From Histomonas meleagridis (Eukaryota; Parabasalia; Tritrichomonadida; Dientamoebidae): a stretch of 64,000 bases of DNA. The first letter of the stretch is position 1. Each line of letters opens with the position of its first letter. The notes beneath the pieces were generated by a model. The model searched no databases. It was not told where the DNA came from and was given only the letters and a program-made list of their open reading frames with translations. A program made the position numbers and the translations under genes. The DNA is taken from positions 62,001 through 126,000 of the forward strand of contig WSYJ01000185.1 of the NCBI GenBank assembly GCA_020186115.1. The letters are read 5' to 3'. Positions 1 to 8,998 of the stretch are shown here, one piece after another.

Positions 1-695
1 AAAAAGGCAGGAAAATCGAAGTTCGCTTTGATTTCCAACCAACGTTTCCAAAGACACCACCTAAGGTCACAACAAATCTTCCGATTACGCCCAAATATGA
101 ATGGGATTCCACTAAATCACATCTCGTTTCAATCATCGAGATTATTAAAGATCAAATTCCACTTTTCGAACCTCTTTGGAGTCAACTCGAAGAGCTTGAT
201 CGCGAAGCCTTTGTTATAGAACCTCGTGAGCCATCATTAAATTGTTGTATTCGAAGGATTGTCCTCACGAATCAAGTTCAACTTCAACTTGAGTTATCAC
301 CGAAACGACCTATGCATCCACCCAAAGTAGTATTTATTGGTGCGGAAGAACAGAGCCAACAAATGCGCGAAAAATATCAGAAAGGAAAATGGAGAATCGA
401 TATTTCACTCATGAAAAACATCGAAAACATTTTGGAAATGAAATTGCCAAAACGCGATTCAGAAGAAATGCAGGAAACGGACTTCGATTGCGGGATTTGT
501 TATCTTGAAAGACTTGGCGGAGAATTACCGGAAATTATTTGCGGGAACCCGAAGTGCGCGAAAAGGTTCCACAGATCTTGTCTGTCCGATTGGCTAAGAA
601 CAAAGCGTGACTCGGAACAAAGTTATCAATACATTTTCGGTAACTGTCCATTTTGTTCGCATCCAATCCAATGCAGTTTAATGGATAACCAATGA
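1..695 (+). CDS. FANCL: FANCL-type E3 ubiquitin ligase, C-terminal part (5' end outside window)
   Basis: The frame is open from base 3 to the stop at 693-695, about 230 residues, with no start in the window, so the gene enters from the left edge. The last ~70 residues form a C4HC3 RING of the FANCL C-terminal type: DFDCGIC, then ICGNPKC, FHRSC and NCPFC, with the FANCL-like phrase IFGNCPFCSHPI between the last ligands. The upstream part (FPKTPP, W and hydrophobic patches) fits the preceding UBC/RWD-like double domain of FANCL. In animals and plants FANCL is the ligase that monoubiquitinates FANCD2 with UBE2T in DNA crosslink repair. The assignment rests on the RING phrase and on domain order. 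An internal ATG at 312 is unlikely to be the start because coding continues upstream of it. Confidence 0.8.
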   Translation, partial: KGRKIEVRFDFQPTFPKTPPKVTTNLPITPKYEWDSTKSHLVSIIEIIKDQIPLFEPLWSQLEELDREAFVIEPREPSLNCCIRRIVLTNQVQLQLELSPKRPMHPPKVVFIGAEEQSQQMREKYQKGKWRIDISLMKNIENILEMKLPKRDSEEMQETDFDCGICYLERLGGELPEIICGNPKCAKRFHRSCLSDWLRTKRDSEQSYQYIFGNCPFCSHPIQCSLMDNQ

Positions 696-830
696 AAATA
701 GATTTTTTTGTAAAAATTGTATCACGTAAAGAATTGTAAGTTAAGGAAAATTAATTAAATGTATCTTTGAGTCAATCATATTATTAATGAAAATTTGGAA
801 ATAATAAAATGAAGTTATAAAAAAGTTGTT

Positions 831-1148
831 TTAGTCGAAAAGATCATCAAAGCCTCCCATCATTTCAACAACCTCTTCTTCTTCTTTCTTCTTTTCTTCT
901 TCCTTCTTTTCTTCTGTTGCTGCAGTTGAACCACCTGCTGCTGGTGCTGCTCCACCAAGAGCTGTTCCCTTTACAAGTTCTGTGATATCGTGATTTTTGA
1001 AATATTCTGCAAAGAGATCAACCCAATATGATTCAATTTTAATACCAGCAGCTTGAATGAGCTTATTAATCTTATCTGCTGTTATTTCAATTCCGTCATC
1101 ATTTAATATGAGTGCTGCATAAACAACTGCAAGTTCTTGTGATGCCAT
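831..1148 (-). CDS. RPLP1: 60S acidic ribosomal protein P1
   Basis: This 105-residue protein has the P1 layout: an N-terminal helical dimerisation domain (ELAVVYAALILNDDGIEIT, DKINKLIQAAGI), an Ala/Gly-rich hinge, a Lys/Glu-rich stretch and the acidic tail ending MMGGFDDLFD. P1/P2 dimers form the lateral stalk of the large ribosomal subunit and recruit elongation factors through that tail. The ATG at 1148 is supported by a CCTTTT element 9-14 nt upstream and by a TAACGGT block just before it, giving a very short leader typical of trichomonads. It is divergently paired with the transporter that starts at 1294. Confidence 0.96.
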   Translation of the reverse strand: MASQELAVVYAALILNDDGIEITADKINKLIQAAGIKIESYWVDLFAEYFKNHDITELVKGTALGGAAPAAGGSTAATEEKKEEEKKKEEEEVVEMMGGFDDLFD

Positions 1149-1156
1149 TTGCTCTT

Positions 1157-1174
1157 AAAAGGACCAAACCGTTA
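1157..1174 (-). promoter_or_regulatory. Core promoter of P1: CCTTTT (M5-like) plus TAACGGT
   Basis: On the minus strand CCTTTT lies at 1157-1162, 9-14 nt before the P1 start codon, preceded by TAACGGT at 1168-1174. CCTTTT is the M5 motif that overlaps transcription starts in Trichomonas vaginalis as I recall it. The AACGGT block resembles a Myb recognition core. Confidence 0.55.
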
Positions 1175-1293
1175 ATAACCGCAAAATCGGGGTGCCCCTT
1201 TGGCACGTTTTGGTGTTGAACATTGAATGGTTTATCTATTGTGAGTAGTTGCTTTGAATACTTAACCTCTTTGTTGTATTTGAACAACCTCAC

Positions 1294-2601
1294 ATGAGCT
1301 CACAGCCTCTCCTCGAAAGCGATGGACAAATTAGTTATGTTCATTCTGAACAAGGCGAAATAATCAATAGCGATAATGTTTTTGATCATCCCATTGAAGA
1401 AAAATTATCAATGGGAGGATGCTTTTTAATTCTTGTTAATACCGCAATTGGTTCTGGTACTTTATTAATTCCATACTGTTATACTTCAGGAGTTTTTACA
1501 TCACTTCTTATTTCACTTCTTTTTGGCATAGTCTCTTATATTGCTATGACTTGTTTAATTGAATCCGGCAAAAACTTCCGTAAATATGATTATCACGAAT
1601 TATTTGCACATTGTTTTGGTGAACGTTGGATGTGGATTCCAGATCTTATGATATTTTTAGTTCAGTTTGGATCAGCTATGATATATGCACATTGGAATGG
1701 ACGCCTTCTTAATCGCCTTATTGGTTCCAGTAATATTATTCTCGGCTCCAATGTTTTTTGGGTTTTTGCAACATCCGCTATCATTGCATTTCCATTAACA
1801 ATATTCAAAGATATTCAAGCTCTAGAAAAGCTCACAGCTCTTTCCTTTGTGTTTATTATCATTCTTATAGTTCATGCCACGTTTTGGCTGATTAAAGATG
1901 TTTCAGAATTAGGATTTGATCCTCGCAACGAACTTCGTTTCTTCAATTTCAAACGTTATGATGTCATTATCACTGCCTTTGGTGTTAATTCCATGGCATA
2001 TAATTGTCATATTAATGTATTTTCATGCATTGGCCATATGAAGAATTGCACATTTAAACGCTGCAAACAACTCAGTATCGTTGTTGTTGCAGTAGCATTT
2101 CTTTTATATAACATGTTTGGCATGATTACATATTTTGATCTTTTCGATACACTTGGAAATGGAAGTTCACTCGAATATTATCCTCCGAGACATTGGTTTA
2201 CAATAATTACGATCATTGGCGTAGTTATTGTACTTATCATATCTGCTCCATTGGTTCTATGGGCTGCCAGATACTCCGTAAACAGGATTTTGTTTAAAGG
2301 CAGAAAGATGTCGAATTTAAGATGGATAATAATAGGCGGCTCTATGTGCATTGGTGCTGCTTTACTCGCTGCATCTTCAGATAACGTGTTGCTTTTCTTC
2401 GATTTGGTCGGCGGCTTGTTTACGCCAACTATAATATTCTTAATGCCGGGTTTGTTCTTTGTGAAATCCGCAAATAGTAACACACCATTGTACAAAAAAA
2501 TCGCTGCTTACTTCATAATATTGTTCACTATTGTTGCTATGGTCGCTTGTACTTATCAATCGATTAGTGAAATAATTAAAACTGCAAAAGGTAATGAATA
2601 A
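1294..2601 (+). CDS. Amino acid/auxin permease family transporter (AAAP, SLC38-like)
   Basis: The 435-residue protein has a short hydrophilic N-terminus followed by about eleven membrane segments. The first one carries the family signature (MGGCFLILVNTAIGSGTLLI), equivalent to the unwound TM1 that binds substrate in SLC32/SLC36/SLC38 transporters. These carry neutral or other amino acids across plasma or lysosomal membranes, usually with Na+ or H+. The length matches the family (400-500 residues). The ATG at 1294 begins MSSQPLLESD, a typical cytosolic tail. Substrate and membrane cannot be told from sequence. The start lies 145 bp from the divergent P1 start. Confidence 0.9.
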   Translation: MSSQPLLESDGQISYVHSEQGEIINSDNVFDHPIEEKLSMGGCFLILVNTAIGSGTLLIPYCYTSGVFTSLLISLLFGIVSYIAMTCLIESGKNFRKYDYHELFAHCFGERWMWIPDLMIFLVQFGSAMIYAHWNGRLLNRLIGSSNIILGSNVFWVFATSAIIAFPLTIFKDIQALEKLTALSFVFIIILIVHATFWLIKDVSELGFDPRNELRFFNFKRYDVIITAFGVNSMAYNCHINVFSCIGHMKNCTFKRCKQLSIVVVAVAFLLYNMFGMITYFDLFDTLGNGSSLEYYPPRHWFTIITIIGVVIVLIISAPLVLWAARYSVNRILFKGRKMSNLRWIIIGGSMCIGAALLAASSDNVLLFFDLVGGLFTPTIIFLMPGLFFVKSANSNTPLYKKIAAYFIILFTIVAMVACTYQSISEIIKTAKGNE

Positions 2602-2795
2602 AACTTTCTTTATAAAGAAAAAAAGCAAATTCATAGGTTTACCCTCGTTTTGAATGAATTCAATGAATATTTTGAATAAAATGATCAAATTCATTAAAAA
2701 AATGAAATGGTTTCAATACAGACTCAAAAATTGTGTGGATGAGGAGGTTGGTGATGTTGAAATTAAAGTCGGTTTAGAAATTAGAAATATTTTTA

Positions 2796-3134
2796 ATGTC
2801 AGCACAAACATCGAATTTCGCAAGCAGAAGCCCAACACCTTCATTAAAGAAACCAAAGGGGATTTCGTTGTTAAATGATCTCCCAAAGCTAAAAGGACTT
2901 TTATGTGTATGTATATTTTATACACTAATATGTACAGTTTGGTTTATGTTTAACCCAAGTACATACTACATACTCATTGCTTCTTTGATAGTAACATCAA
3001 TTGTTTATTATCTTGTAGAAAAAAAATCAAATGAATCAAAACAAAATGATAATCAAACATCTGGTAAGAGCTCCCCATATAAAGGCGTGTCTAGTCCTGA
3101 TTCTAGTATTAAAAAAGTTCAAAAATCTCCATAA
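2796..3134 (+). CDS. Small protein with two membrane segments, unknown function
   Basis: This open frame of 112 residues has a Ser/Pro/Lys-rich N-terminus (about residues 1-30), two adjacent hydrophobic segments (roughly 35-53 and 57-76, joined by the turn FNPSTYY) and a polar Lys/Ser-rich tail ending in repeated SSP/KSP-like motifs. It would be a membrane hairpin with both ends on the same side. I do not recognise a family. Support comes from protein-like composition and the ATG with no better competitor. It is co-directional with the transporter, 194 bp downstream. Confidence 0.5.
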   Translation: MSAQTSNFASRSPTPSLKKPKGISLLNDLPKLKGLLCVCIFYTLICTVWFMFNPSTYYILIASLIVTSIVYYLVEKKSNESKQNDNQTSGKSSPYKGVSSPDSSIKKVQKSP

Positions 3135-3409
3135 ATAAAGACTGTCCAAACTCAAAATTAAGGTAGCATAAAAACGCCGTGCTACTTGTGATCTGCTACA
3201 CTTAGTGTTATGAGTTTTTAAAGATAATAAAAATATTTTTTTTTTTCTTGCAAATGATTTCATAAATATTAATGTTAAAAATCTCGGATCGATCCATGTG
3301 ATTGTTGAGTTAAGTTACTGCTTGAGGTAACAATTTGATTGAGTAATAATGATAATTTTTTTTACAAATAACATGTTATTTGTTGCTGGAAAAAATTATT
3401 GAAAAGTTT

Positions 3410-3964
3410 ATGACATATTGTATGTTTTCCAATTTTGAAATCTTAACCGATGGGGAGATGAAGAAAACAGAAACAAAACTCGAAATAATTGAGAAACTAT
3501 CAGAAGCAATAGAAAAGATCATTAGTGATGATGAAATACTTATAAAAATCGCAATAAACTTTGCACACAAGTTAAATGACCATCTCGATGCAAATGAAGA
3601 AATAAATGGTCCTTTGTTTGATTCCACTAAAATAGCAGAATACTGTTGGCCATATGCTAAAGATCCTCCAACACTTGAAGACTTATCTGTTCCAAAAACA
3701 TTTTATCAAACGAAGGAATTAAAAAAGGGAGTTTCATCAGATTTCGAAACAGAAATTCTTTCCAACATACAGAAGGCATTTGGCAAGAAGGTTAAAATGA
3801 GTGATTTACGTAAAATCGCATCAATTATTTCCAAAAAAACATCTATTCCTTTAAAAAAGCGTTACACAAAATCAAAGAAAAGAATCATTGAGTGGATGTA
3901 TGTGAATTGGGAAAAGGTTGAACCTCATTTAAAGAATACCATAGTTTATATCCAAGAAACCTGA
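3410..3964 (+). CDS. Hypothetical helical protein with basic C-terminal domain
   Basis: The open frame extends upstream to a TTG at 3380, but the first ATG is 3410 (MTYCMF...), giving 184 residues; 3422 is a second candidate. The N-terminal half is acidic and helical (KKTETKLEIIEKLSEAIEKI). The C-terminal ~75 residues are basic and end with KSKKRIIEWMYVNWEKVEPHL. That part resembles a small helical domain I associate with trichomonad hypothetical proteins, without a known function. It is followed convergently by the RRM gene, with 64 bp between the stops. Confidence 0.6.
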   Translation: MTYCMFSNFEILTDGEMKKTETKLEIIEKLSEAIEKIISDDEILIKIAINFAHKLNDHLDANEEINGPLFDSTKIAEYCWPYAKDPPTLEDLSVPKTFYQTKELKKGVSSDFETEILSNIQKAFGKKVKMSDLRKIASIISKKTSIPLKKRYTKSKKRIIEWMYVNWEKVEPHLKNTIVYIQET

Positions 3965-4028
3965 TATTTATTTACTAAATCATTTTGTTTTTTCATATTA
4001 AGACTAGATTTGAGTGAGAAATTCGACA

Positions 4029-4526
4029 TTATTTTGATTTTTCCGCATTATTCTTTTTCTCAAATTGCTCTTCTGTTTCATGAGCTCGCGAATTTATACG
4101 CTCCTCATGTTCATTTGATGAAGGTGCATTTTTCTTTGAAGTTTGTCTGATCATATCTTCACGGAGCATTTCGGTTTCTTGCTTATTTATTTCAATTTCT
4201 TCACAAACTTTTTTATTTTGCTCACGTATCAATTGTATATTACTTGCTTTGATAAGATTAGCCTCTGACTTCTCTGGATATAGATGATATGTTACTTTAA
4301 CAAATCTGTTATTGCAAAATGGGCGTGGTGATTCTATAGCGATTGCAGCTGATTCCTTTGTCTGAAATTCTATGGTAGCTTTGGTCTTTCCAACCCAAAT
4401 TGAGTCGATATGCCCATACTGAGAAAAATGATCAATTATTAATTTCATTTCATTACACTCTGGAGGTATCCTGCCTACATATATTGTTCTAAGTGCTTTA
4501 TCCATATAATCATCGCCTCTTTCCAT
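4029..4526 (-). CDS. RRM protein, RBM26/27-like
   Basis: The protein has 165 residues. An RNA-recognition motif spans about residues 12-85, with RNP2 as TIYVGRI and RNP1 as KATIEF, a shortened form. The segment CNNRFVKVTYHLYPE after beta-4 matches the NNRFIKVYWH signature of the RBM26/RBM27 RRM, proteins that link nuclear RNA decay factors to the exosome. The remainder is a charged coiled coil (residues 95-165). Trichomonad-style AACGG sites lie 22 and 47 nt upstream of the ATG. RNA binding is well supported; the RBM26 subclass is inferred from one phrase. Confidence 0.75.
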   Translation of the reverse strand: MERGDDYMDKALRTIYVGRIPPECNEMKLIIDHFSQYGHIDSIWVGKTKATIEFQTKESAAIAIESPRPFCNNRFVKVTYHLYPEKSEANLIKASNIQLIREQNKKVCEEIEINKQETEMLREDMIRQTSKKNAPSSNEHEERINSRAHETEEQFEKKNNAEKSK

Positions 4527-4580
4527 TGTTATTTCTTGGTCAAAATTAACGGTCGTTTTTACAAGCCGTTAACTTTCAAA
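4527..4580 (-). promoter_or_regulatory. Upstream region of the RRM gene with two AACGG cores
   Basis: Reading toward the ATG at 4526, GTTAACGGC and then GACCGTTAATT occur within ~50 nt. Both contain the AACGG core (one on each strand) that recurs close upstream of several genes here. A Myb-family target is the natural guess. Confidence 0.35.
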
Positions 4581-4732
4581 CATCTTGGAGTGCACTTTTT
4601 TCCCTTTTTAGCTCGTACTAGGTATTTAAATAAGAGTGAATGAAAACATATCACTTTATACTCTTGCTTCACGAACTTCGAAAATATGTGATAACAAATT
4701 TAGCGTTGTTTTTAAAAACATATGTACATAAT

Positions 4733-5215
4733 TTATTGATTTTCAACAAAGAATTGTGCAACTAGTTTTGGATTCAAAGAAATTAATAACGGAAGCCCAA
4801 TCTTATGTTTTTCGTTCGAATCTGAATATGAAACGATTGCTTCATTTTTTTCTACAGATATCGAGTGTACAACAGAAGGAACAAGGGGGCAAGAAGGAAG
4901 TTCACTGAAACCAATATCCGAAAACGTTGGGAGAATTGATTCATATGGTTTAACATCTCGAATTTGATAATAAATGTGTGAATCAGTTTGATCAGAGTCA
5001 TTTACAGGAATTGTCTGAGTTTCACTGTCTACAAATTCGCGAGGAACTGTTTGACCGTATTTTCTGATGAGTTTTGTAGATTTTTTATCTTGCAATTTTT
5101 GGTCAATAACCCAATGTTGTACAAGACATGGACCAAATTCAACAACACGAAAATATTTTTCGTTATTATCATTAATGTATTGTGCATCAATTATTTTGTA
5201 TGTATTGATCTCCAT
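4733..5215 (-). CDS. HP1-like protein: divergent chromodomain plus chromoshadow domain
   Basis: From the first ATG (5215, METNTYKII-like start) the protein has 160 residues; the open frame runs 11 codons further to a TTG. The N-terminal ~50 residues follow chromodomain spacing: YKIIDAQYINDNNEKYFRVVEF, then HW. The C-terminal ~45 residues look like a chromoshadow domain (AIVSYSDSNEKHKIGLPLL, then LVAQFFVENQ). HP1 proteins bind methylated H3K9 through the chromodomain and dimerise through the shadow domain to package heterochromatin. The aromatic cage is only partly recognisable, so methyl-lysine binding is uncertain. The hinge of ~40 residues is acidic and Ser/Thr-rich. Confidence 0.6.
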   Translation of the reverse strand: MEINTYKIIDAQYINDNNEKYFRVVEFGPCLVQHWVIDQKLQDKKSTKLIRKYGQTVPREFVDSETQTIPVNDSDQTDSHIYYQIRDVKPYESILPTFSDIGFSELPSCPLVPSVVHSISVEKNEAIVSYSDSNEKHKIGLPLLISLNPKLVAQFFVENQ

Positions 5216-5527
5216 AGTAAAATATACGATACGTAGTAAACTATTCAAAAAAATTAAAACAAAGGAATTTTTTTTTAGTTGGAATAATTATTTCCAATAT
5301 TTTGTTAATTAATCAAGCACTAGTACAACATGTTAATATGTAATTTCATATTAAAATCAAAAAGAAAATGTGAAATAGCTAATATTAAGCTTCATGGTTG
5401 TTCTTTGGAGCTTACTCTGTATATAAAAAATAAGAACACCTCCAAAAAAAATTTTATAAATATATTGCACAAGATATTTTTATTTTACAATTACAATTTA
5501 TTGCAGTTGAACTAATCACGCCTAGTT
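5216..5527. other. Intergenic, no gene seen
   Basis: This is AT-rich spacer between the HP1-like gene start and the 3' end of ankyrin gene 1. A 61-codon open frame at 5330-5515 is low-complexity and unconvincing. Confidence 0.6.
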
Positions 5528-8500
5528 CTAATATATTGCACCCTTATTAAGGAGTAATTTAACAACTTCTGGGTGATCATTTTCAGATGCCCAAATAATT
5601 GCCGTATCAAATAATTTAAGTGAATTCCTATTATTATTTTGAAACATCAAATTGCATAAACAAATATCTAATATAATAATCAAACATTTTCAGCATTAAT
5701 ATCAGTATCATCTCTTTCAAGAAGTATTTTAACTATTTCTATACATCCATTATAAGATGCCCAAATAAGTGCTGTATTAAATTTTTTGCATAACTTCCAA
5801 ATATTGCTTAAAAATCATATATTATTAAAATAAATATTAATTAAGATGTAAAAACATTTTTGACATTGATATCAATTTTTTCTTGTTCAAGAAGTAATTT
5901 TGCTATATCTACATGTTTATTTTTTATTGACAATATGAGTGCTGTATTATATGTTTTAATTAATTTCCAAATTATATTTTTAAAAATCAAATTATAAGAT
6001 CAAACAATATATAAAACAAATATACATTTTCTTTTGCATTAATATCAACGTTTTCATGTTCAAGAAGTAATTTTACAATATCAATATACCCGTTTTCTGA
6101 TGCAATAATAAGAGGAGTCAAAAAGCTTTTAATTAATTTTCATGTAATATTTTGAGACCCAAAATTATTAAAAGAAATTTGACATAAAATAAGCAAGAAT
6201 TTTTAGAATTAACATCTATTTCTTCTTTTTGAATAAGTAATTTTACTATTTCTATCTTATTGTTTAATATTCCCTTCATAAGTGCTGTATTAAATATTTT
6301 AAGTAATTACCAAACATTTATTTGAAATTTCATAATATTTAAATATGTATAATATAATTTAAATAAATATCTTTATCATTAACATCAATTTCTTCTTCTT
6401 TAAGAAATAATTTGACCATTTCTAGCATGCCTTCTCTACATGCTAATATAAGCAGTGTTTCGAATTGTTTTAAAAAATTCCAAATATTATCATTAAGCAT
6501 TAAAACAACAAAATAAATCTGAAAAAAAACAATTAAATATTTTTTATATTCACATCAATTTTTTTATTTTTAAGAAGTAACTTTACTATTTCTACATGAT
6601 TATTTATAGTTGCAAACATAAGAATAGTTTCAAATAGTTTGAAAATATTTCGAATTTTACCAAGAAATTTTATATCATTTCAACAAGAATTGAGTAAAAT
6701 AAAAAAATATTTTTAACATTAAGATCAATTCCTTCATGTTTAAGAAGTAATTCAACGATTTCTATATGACCATTTATAGATGCTTGCATAAGTGCTGTTT
6801 CAAATAATAGAAAGAATTACCAAAAATTGTTTTCAAATAAAAAATTATCAAAATAAATAAAAAACAAAACAAATAAATATTTGTAACATTAATATTGAGA
6901 TTTTTATGCTCAAGATGCGATTTAACTATTTCTGCGTGACCTTTTTGAGATGCATATATTAATGATGTATTAAACATTTTAAATAATTTTCATATGTTAT
7001 TTTAAAATAAGAAATTAACAAAATAAATTTCATCCACAGCGTTAATATCGACACCTTCTTGTTGAAGAAGGAGTTTAACTATTTCGATGTTACCCTTTAT
7101 AGATGCAATCATAAGTGCCGTTTTAAATATTTTAAATAATTTTTAAGTATTATTTAGAAATTCTAAATTCATAATATAAATATTAAATAAAACAAATCAA
7201 TATTTTTAGCATTAATATCAATTCCTTCTTGTTCAAGAAGTAACTTAACTATTTCTGTATTACCTTTTGAAGATGCAATCATAAGTGCTGTTCTAAATAT
7301 TTGATAGAATTTCCAAATATTATTTTGAAATAACAAATTATTAAAATAAATTTTAAACAAAACAAATAATTACTTTTAGTATTAATATCAATTCCTTCTT
7401 GTTCAAGAAGTAACTTAACTATTTCTGTATTACCTTTTGAAGATGCAGATATAAGTGCTGTTCGAAATAGTTTAAATAATTTCCAATTGTTATATTAAAA
7501 CAAAAAATTATTAATATGAATTCGATCTCTAGCGTTAATATGAAATCCTTTTTGTTCCAAAAGAAATTTAGTAAGTTCGTTATTTTCTGATTCTAAAGAA
7601 AATAGCAAAATATCGAATGGAACAGAATTATATTGAAGTAAATACTTGACAATATAAAGGTTTCCAATTTGTGCTGCTTTATCGATAAGACAAGGCTCAA
7701 TACGCACTCCTTCTTTCTCCAAAAATGCAAAAATTACAAAGTTGCCGCTTTTAAAAGATAACATTACCAAATTTTGACGTACGAAACTTGATGTTTTTAT
7801 CTTTTGTTTCCCAATCCATTCCCAGATTGGAAAATCCAATTCTTGATAATCGTCATCCATTTTTTCCAATTTATTCTCATAAAGATATTTAAAGACATCA
7901 TTTCTATGGTATTTAATTGCTGTTTCATATGCATCTTCAAATGAAGAATGATTTTGTTCACACAAATGGATGATTTCTTCATTTCCACCTGCAACAGCAT
8001 ATTTACCTGCATTTATTACATTTGCGCCATTCATAAGTAAATATTTAAAACATTTAACTGATCCAAAAAATGCTGCATAATCAATTAATGCAACATTTTC
8101 TTCATTAATATATGAACATCTTTCATAAAGTGATGGCATAATAAATTGATTAAAATCAAAATTTGTTTGTGATGATATTTCTTGAAGTTTTTCGATTTCA
8201 TCATTTCGAATTATTTTTGCAATTTTATTAGGGTTAACTCCTTCTTCAATTAATTTCTTATGAAGCTCCCAATCATTCTTTGATAGTTCTGCATAATTTT
8301 TAAAAAGTTGCAATGTAAAGGTAGAAACATCATATTCCAAATTTTTTATATTAGTTATATATTGAACGAAATATGGATTAAGGTTATTTTGACCAAATTT
8401 TGGTTCTATTAAATTATTTTCAATTAATTTAGCAAGAAAAAAATTTGATTCTTGAGAATCAATTTTGGAAATATATACTGCAAAAATATCAATGATTTTA

Positions 8501-8766
8501 AAATTATTTTTATTTATTTCTTCTTCTTTTATTTGTAATGATTCCAAATATTTTATATAAACATTGTATAAATTACTATGAGAAAGAAATGCATAGAAAA
8601 CTAAATTGCTTATGATAAAATTAAATGAATATGGAAAATTATAATCAAATAATTCCATTGTTTGTTGAACCATTAAATTAATATTGTTTTTAGTTAAATT
8701 AAATATAATTTTTTCAAGTTCTAATAGTAATGCCATATCAGTAGAATTGCATTTCCCATTCTTCAT
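5528..8766 (-). CDS. Ankyrin gene 1: DUF3447-like head plus 12 ankyrin repeats split by spacers
   Basis: The head is one continuous frame from the ATG at 8766 to about 7495 (stop inside the first spacer). It holds a helical N-terminal region and the trichomonad DUF3447-type ankyrin module (SLYERCSYINEENVALIDYA, KCFKYLLMNGANV, EEIIHLCEQNHSS). Downstream follow twelve single ankyrin segments, each starting at a T-A-L-like motif; the Thr codons begin at 7461, 7291, 7121, 6968, 6798, 6628, 6458, 6288, 6118, 5945, 5775 and 5605. The last ends naturally as LLLNKGAIY-stop at 5528-5530. Every segment is open and keeps EIVKLLL-type helices, while the intervening 65-85 nt carry stops or shift the frame. 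Removing 71 nt from each standard spacer would restore canonical 33-residue repeats and a protein near 800 residues. An Inr-like TCATTTCTT sits directly before the ATG. The interaction partner is unknown. Confidence 0.75.
5590..7527 (-). repeat. Ankyrin/spacer array 1, 170-bp clock
   Basis: Twelve units lie at intervals of 170, 170, 153, 170, 170, 170, 170, 170, 173, 170 and 170 bp. The units are diverged in sequence. Spacers begin with a consensus near ATATTTATTTG and end with TTTGGAAATTATTTAAA-like sequence running to L-F-x-Thr codons. The exceptions are two 65-nt spacers and one of 85 nt; the other nine are 82 nt. Confidence 0.85.
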
Positions 8767-8775
8767 AAGAAATGA
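8767..8775 (-). promoter_or_regulatory. Inr-like element of ankyrin gene 1
   Basis: TCATTTCTT immediately precedes the ATG at 8766 and fits the trichomonad initiator TCA(+1)YTWYT. This would give a leader of 7 nt. The spacing decides for the ATG at 8766 over an in-frame GTG at 8784, which would lie upstream of the transcription start. Confidence 0.55.
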
Positions 8776-8998
8776 CCAAGTCACTTTTTATATCAAAAGT
8801 GCACCTCATTCAAATTGTTTTTGACTAAGTCTGTACGATTTACAAACGCTGATGAAGTGAGGTCATACATTGAAAAAATTCCATCGTTCTTTTTAAGTGA
8901 GGTTTGTTTGAATTTGGGCGCAAACACGTGATGCGTTTCTAACAAAATTGAATCAGAAACGACAATGAGTAAAACGATAATAGAAGCTTTTTTAATAA

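Noticed and set aside
5330-5515. 61-codon open frame before ankyrin gene 1
   Set aside because: Short, Asn/Lys/Ile-rich, no features; expected by chance in AT-rich DNA.
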